DNA of 64,000 nt from Paralvinella palmiformis (taxonomy: Eukaryota; Annelida; Polychaeta; Terebellida; Alvinellidae), in assembly GCA_025642065.1 (NCBI GenBank), contig JAODUP010000040.1, forward strand, positions 967,501 through 1,031,500, in the 5' to 3' direction. The notes beneath the pieces were generated by a model. It saw only the letters and a list, made by a program, of their open reading frames with translations. It was not told the DNA's origin and did no database searches. A program made the position numbers and the translations under genes. Numbering within the stretch: position 1 is the first letter of the stretch; each line of letters begins with the position of its first letter. This document shows positions 59,974-64,000 of the stretch, one piece after another.

Positions 59974-60957
59974 ACAAAATATTTATGAAAACGCTGAACA
60001 AATCCAGAACACTAAATGTCAGTTCATTTTCCCTCACCTGGGATAATTAATCCGCCCCATGAGGTTCGAGTGGAAACTGAACCATTTAATTCCACAAAAC
60101 ATACACCAGTATGATGATAATCTGTGTACAAAATATATATCGGAAGGGATAATTTTATCGTCATTTTTTAATTCATTATTATCTGTCATAACGTATCTAA
60201 ACACCACAAAATAACTACTTGTGTATCTATATATTAAAATAACGTTATGATCACGCTGTATTAACCGTAACCTTCGTCTTGGCAATAAAACAGGCTTTAA
60301 TATAAGGTTAGGGTTAGAAATAAACGAATATACACAGTATTAAATAAAGCCGAATTCTGGAAGATAATATAGCGTATAAGTGATACTCTTCTTCTGCTAA
60401 TAAGAAAATGTTATATAACAAAATACATTTTACAACATTAAAATTATTATTAAAATGAGGTCTAAAGTACAATGATTAAATAATAACAGCTACGTAATAT
60501 GTCACATCAAAACAACAGCAAAACTCGATTATTTTGGAATCTAGAACATAGCGAGCGTCACCTACATCGGCGGATCATTCTTCTATATCCAGCTGTTTTT
60601 CAACAAACAACAACTCTGTGAGTGTTGTGACGGCAGTCGACGGACTTTCGCTGGGATCAATGAAATCCTTTGGACCGGAGCCTAGAAGAGGCCATCTTTG
60701 TTGTGCTGAACACGTATACATGCGCCATACAATAATACAATGTAAATAACTGGTGGTGTTCAAACAACAATCTGTCTATATAATAAAAATCTAGAATATG
60801 GCATGAAGTAGGCCCTACCGCATCAGTCTCGCCATTAAATTGACCCAAGGAGTGTTATGGAAATTATTTGGAAAGAGATAGTCTGACCCCCCCCCCCCCT
60901 CTCTCTGTGTGTGTCTGTATGTGTGTTCATCCCACAATATCAACATATTTCTATTGA
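59974..60957. other. Mostly non-coding; one exon-like minus-strand frame
   Basis: On the minus strand an acceptor-like TTCTAG at about 60687 is followed by a coding-looking frame, SGPKDFIDPSESPSTAVTTL ... QLDIEE and a TGA near 60575. I do not recognise it and no clear AATAAA follows, so it is not called as a gene. A poly-C tract lies at 60886-60899. Confidence 0.35.
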
Positions 60958-61253
60958 TTATGTCTTGTTTTGATAGTTATCTCCAATTCTAATACGTTCA
61001 TATTGTTTTACAATATCAGAAGATATTAAACCGTGTATAGCCCTATTATCTTCTCTACCAAGATGATAGTAGACGGTATCTTCTCCATTTTTCCTTTGTA
61101 CATCTATCACACAGTAAGTTGTTGTATCCGGTTTAGATCTGATACTTTCATAAACAGTAGGGGTCTTGTTGTCATTCTCTAAATCAGCGGCAAGATTATC
61201 GAATGATTGTGGCTGAGGTTTAGAGCTCGTTGGTGTACGTCTTCGCCCTTTTA
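60958..61253 (-). CDS. Cytoplasmic-tail exon with ITAM-like tyrosine motifs
   Basis: A 97-codon frame from the acceptor-like TATCTAG to TAA. It starts KGRRRTPTSSKPQPQSFDN (basic, stop-transfer-like) and contains VYESI, then after eight residues YCVI, followed by VYYHL and QYERI. YESI-x8-YCVI fits the ITAM spacing YxxI/L-x6-12-YxxI/L. The two other sites could bind SH2 proteins or endocytic adaptors. It has no ATG, as expected for an internal/terminal exon. Function is inferred from motifs only. Confidence 0.6.
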
Positions 61254-61344
61254 CTAGATACAGAAATATATTGAGTTATATAACAGTAAAGAGACACCCT
61301 AGTATTGGAGCCTGGCATAATATGTATTGTAGTTAAATTTAATA

Positions 61345-62359
61345 CAGAAATAAATTTGAACGACGAGATTTGTGAGTTGACCGTCGGAAGTTCGAACTTC
61401 GTGTAATCCTTGTCCTATTTCTTGTGAATAAACTTTGTTATCACCGATGTTGATACCATTTTCTGGCGGTAAGATGGCGTCATCTAGGAGTATTCTATCG
61501 CTTCCACGTGCTATAATGGTAACAGAGTTCCTAAACAATAGTTCGTGTCCCTCGGTGTATGAAGGAATTGTGGAAAATCGTACAGTGGCAGTACGTTGGC
61601 TGATAAGCGCTACCAAAGCCATGAATGGGTCAGCCTTAACACCAATCTGTGGTTGACTTCCTCCGTGATTCATCTGGTAAACATAACACGGCGCTGAGCA
61701 TTTGACTTTAAGTAATACCGTGGAAGGAATGACGAGTACATCTAGATAAGAGCCAACATCAAGGGGCGATACACATTCTACACTAGCTACACCATCGTTA
61801 GTCGACAAGGTACAGTTATCCAAGTTGGCATTTTCAATCTGTAAATTGTTGTTCTCGGCCAACAAATCCACAACGGTATCTAATATGGTTACTATGATCC
61901 TCACCGTATAGCCAGCCTTATCTCGGTGTCTTATGGGACCCAATATGTAATCTTTCCCAACTGTCAACAAAGGAGGTATCTGTTGAAAAAGTGGCTCACA
62001 GTAACTACTACCAACCGGGACGTTACCACATTGATGTCCACTGTACACCACGATAGGATTGTCAGATGTCAGATATAATCCCATAATATTAATTTGATCA
62101 CCAACTATTTCTAGCATCTCGTACGGAGCCAGCTATAAGTACTGCAAAGACGTTGCCTCTTTGTCATCATTATCACCATCAGTGCTATTGTTATGCAAAC
62201 TGATACTGGCCCCTTCCGAAGCAGCACCAACGATGTAAACCTGATGTCCTATTGATCTGGTTGTTGTCTGTTGTGATGACAGTAGAAACTCTGTACTGTA
62301 ATTGGTCCGAGGTATTGCTGTGTATCCCATAACAAGTGTTTTAACTTGCCCCGGCTTAT
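61345..62359 (-). CDS. IgGFc-binding domain exon, split by one TAG
   Basis: About 338 codons in one frame with a single interruption, TTA TAG CTG at 62133-62135, between QYL and LAPYEML. Both sides belong to the same domain and frame, so this is a point nonsense change and not an intron. Cysteine pairs in GHQCGN/YCEP and KCSAPC are kept. The 3' boundary is uncertain because there is no strong donor; the weak CT|GTATTA at about 61345 has the right phase for the tail exon. Confidence 0.6.
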
Positions 62360-64000
62360 CTAGAATATAAAATTTATGAAAGAAAATGATCAGATTCATC
62401 CAAACATTCAACCAGATACATTAAAGGTGCGTACAGTCTATTTGAAGAGAGAATCTATTGCTTGTTTACTTGTTACTGTATAGTTGTTGTTTTTACTGTA
62501 CATGTTCTAATATTTGTTGATTTGTTACTGTACAGTGTTTTTCACCAGCAGTTGATATCTTCGTAAAACAGGAATGCCATAAAACATCTTATTGGTTTGA
62601 TATCGGGGGATCATCAGGGGTTCGGTGTCTGGTCGGGCATGAGTTCGTCGTCCACTGATTTGAGATCAGTAATCTGGTCATCCTCGTTAAACAACTATAT
62701 ATAGAAAGCTATATGTAAACAATGTTCGATTACATGTCACAAAAGGATTTATGTACTTTATCGATTGATGTTTATTTTTAATGACATCCTGGTATTTGCT
62801 TCCAGTCTGTTAAATTTTATATTCATATGTATGTAAAATAGTACAGCCTGGGAACATCTCTAAAATAAGTTATACTGGAAGATGAAAGAAACACAAATTC
62901 AGTGGACGACTGGCAGATAATATCTAAAAAGTCTTTTTAACTGATCTTAAATGACACTTATTTACATATGATATTTATTAAAGGATCAACTCCAGTGGTG
63001 ACTGAAATACTTTTATTTTGTAATTGAGTAGAAGTAAAAGTAAGTCTCTTGAAATCACTTAAATAAAAAGTGAAACTACTTTCTAAAAGTAACTGAAGTA
63101 GAAGTAAAAGTAAGAAGATGAAATTTACTGTAACACAAAATATGATAATCAAATACACAGTGCAGAAGAGTGAACAAAATTCGCTCCGTCCATAGAGATG
63201 TGCTCCCACCTTAAAATACACTGAACAAAGCTGTTGTTCAACTTCTCAAGTTAGTGTCACTAATGCGATTAAAAATCTAATAATGGTGAATTTTAGAGAA
63301 CAGTTGAATAACAAATTGAGCCTTCAAAAATAGGTTGCCAAAATTGTGACCAAATGTTAGCTTTCTTACAAAACTCATTTCAATACCACACCATCTTAAA
63401 ATATGTTTGTTTACCATAATCTGCATCAAAGATGCACAAGTTTGGAGACAACTTGTAATGATCATTTCTAGCAACTGTATTAATTGTCTCTTAAATCATA
63501 TACTATATGTTATGACTAAATAAGTAACGAAGTAAAAAATATTGTTAATGCAAATAAAACTACTTCGTTACAAGTAAAAGTAGTTAGTTGAAATCTTAAT
63601 TTACTTCGTTACTTCCAGTTATTTGGGGGGGGGGGAGGAGAAATCAAATGGTGCACACAATCTCAAATACATTATATACTTTCTTTTTACGATATAAAAA
63701 AATGCTTAATATTTACATCTATATGTTTCATCATTATATAGTACAGTCTTTCGATTAGACATTTTCCAACCCAGAAATACTAAAAGTGAACATAAAACAA
63801 GTTGACGGATGTATCAACCGGCCACATTCAATATTTGGCATTTTATTTAAAATTCCACGAAATGTCGAGAATACATATGTAAGTTTTAGGTTATCTGGTA
63901 GTGCATACAGCTGGATAAATTAAGCAGAATTACCCAATACTACATCTGTCCCATGTAAGGTTTAAATCTTCCACTCGAAGCTGCGCGCGAAAACTGATAC
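62360..64000. other. Upstream flank of the IgGFc locus; repeat-like
   Basis: No further exon of the domain protein recognised. 62993-63625 is rich in AAGTAAAAGTA/GTAACGAAGTA words in opposite orientations at its two ends, as in old hAT elements (left end CAGTGGTGACTGAAATACTT). The right end is not resolved. A poly-G tract is at 63626-63635. Confidence 0.4.

Larger units (their letters stand above)
60958..62359 (-). pseudogene. IgGFc-binding-domain receptor-like locus with internal stops
   Basis: From the acceptor ATTCTAG|AT (exon start 62359) a long minus-strand frame runs to about 61345. It shows TNYSTEFLLSSQQ, IGHQVYIVGAASEGASISL, LAPYEMLEIVGDQINIMGLY, SDNPIVVYSGHQCGNVPVGS, YCEPLFQQIPPLLTVGKDYI, LGPIRHRDKAGYTVRIIV and LHEVRTSDGQLTNLVVQIY. 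This is the layout of the IgGFc-binding N-terminal domain (S.KPVAVFSGxxCxNVP...CDHLxEQxPP...G..F), found in secreted or surface proteins of many invertebrates. Downstream in another frame lie a hydrophobic stretch ending KGRRR (61239-61308) and a tail of 97 aa ending at 60958. Stops TAG (62133-62135) and TAA (61276-61278) interrupt the domain and the anchor. Either a recent pseudogene, or the exon structure differs from what I can see. Confidence 0.65.

Noticed and set aside
61276..62135. Alternative genetic code reading TAG/TAA as Gln
   Set aside because: The other genes in the window use TAA as their normal stop and the SLC25A32-like frame has no internal stops; local decay or error is simpler.

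Overview
The window looks like a piece of an AT-rich animal genome, most likely a mollusc or other lophotrochozoan. The genes are split by GT-AG introns, the density of non-LTR retrotransposons, tRNA-derived SINEs, hAT-type DNA transposons and (TA)n/(CA)n microsatellites is high, and there is no operon structure. The host assignment is an inference from repeat and gene content.

Three host loci can be supported. (1) A plus-strand gene (coding exons 16273-16453, 18466-18612, 21590-21798; 178 aa) encodes a four-helix membrane protein of the claudin/PMP22 type, with a long 3' UTR to about 24.15 kb. (2) A minus-strand mitochondrial carrier gene of the SLC25A32 (folate/FAD carrier) type runs from an ATG at 48294 to about 24.4 kb in seven exons. 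It has two phase-compatible terminal exons, 27808-28057 and 24404-24524. Each ends in its own stop and AATAAA and each encodes a different sixth helix and C-terminus (363 or 320 aa). The 3' ends of genes 1 and 2 converge at about 24.15-24.37 kb. (3) A minus-strand locus (60958-62359) encodes an IgGFc-binding-type domain followed by a membrane-anchor-like stretch and a cytoplasmic tail with four YxxI/L motifs. It carries an in-frame TAG in the domain and a TAA in the anchor, so it is a decaying gene or one with an unresolved exon structure.

The rest is mostly repeats. 1.29-2.66 kb is a 13-bp minisatellite with higher-order units. 4.47-6.34 kb is a LINE remnant, followed by SINEs. 14.56-15.90 kb is a hAT-like element with an 8-bp target duplication. 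18.94-20.63 kb is a LINE remnant in intron 2 of the claudin-like gene. The SLC25A32 introns hold SINEs, a CR1-like LINE split by a TA-flanked inverted-repeat element (36.8-37.5 kb), a transposon-type coiled-coil ORF with a fresh 194-bp duplication (38.5-39.8 kb) and a hAT remnant with a transposase tail (47.3-47.95 kb). 51.0-58.4 kb is a graveyard of minus-strand elements: a DUF4371-type transposase, an APE/RT LINE, a second APE-type LINE and an RNase H-bearing LINE. The last sits, with three SINE copies, inside a 2.9-kb hAT-like element (57056-59965). The RNase H LINE and those SINEs share their 3' tail, which suggests the SINE is mobilised by that LINE.
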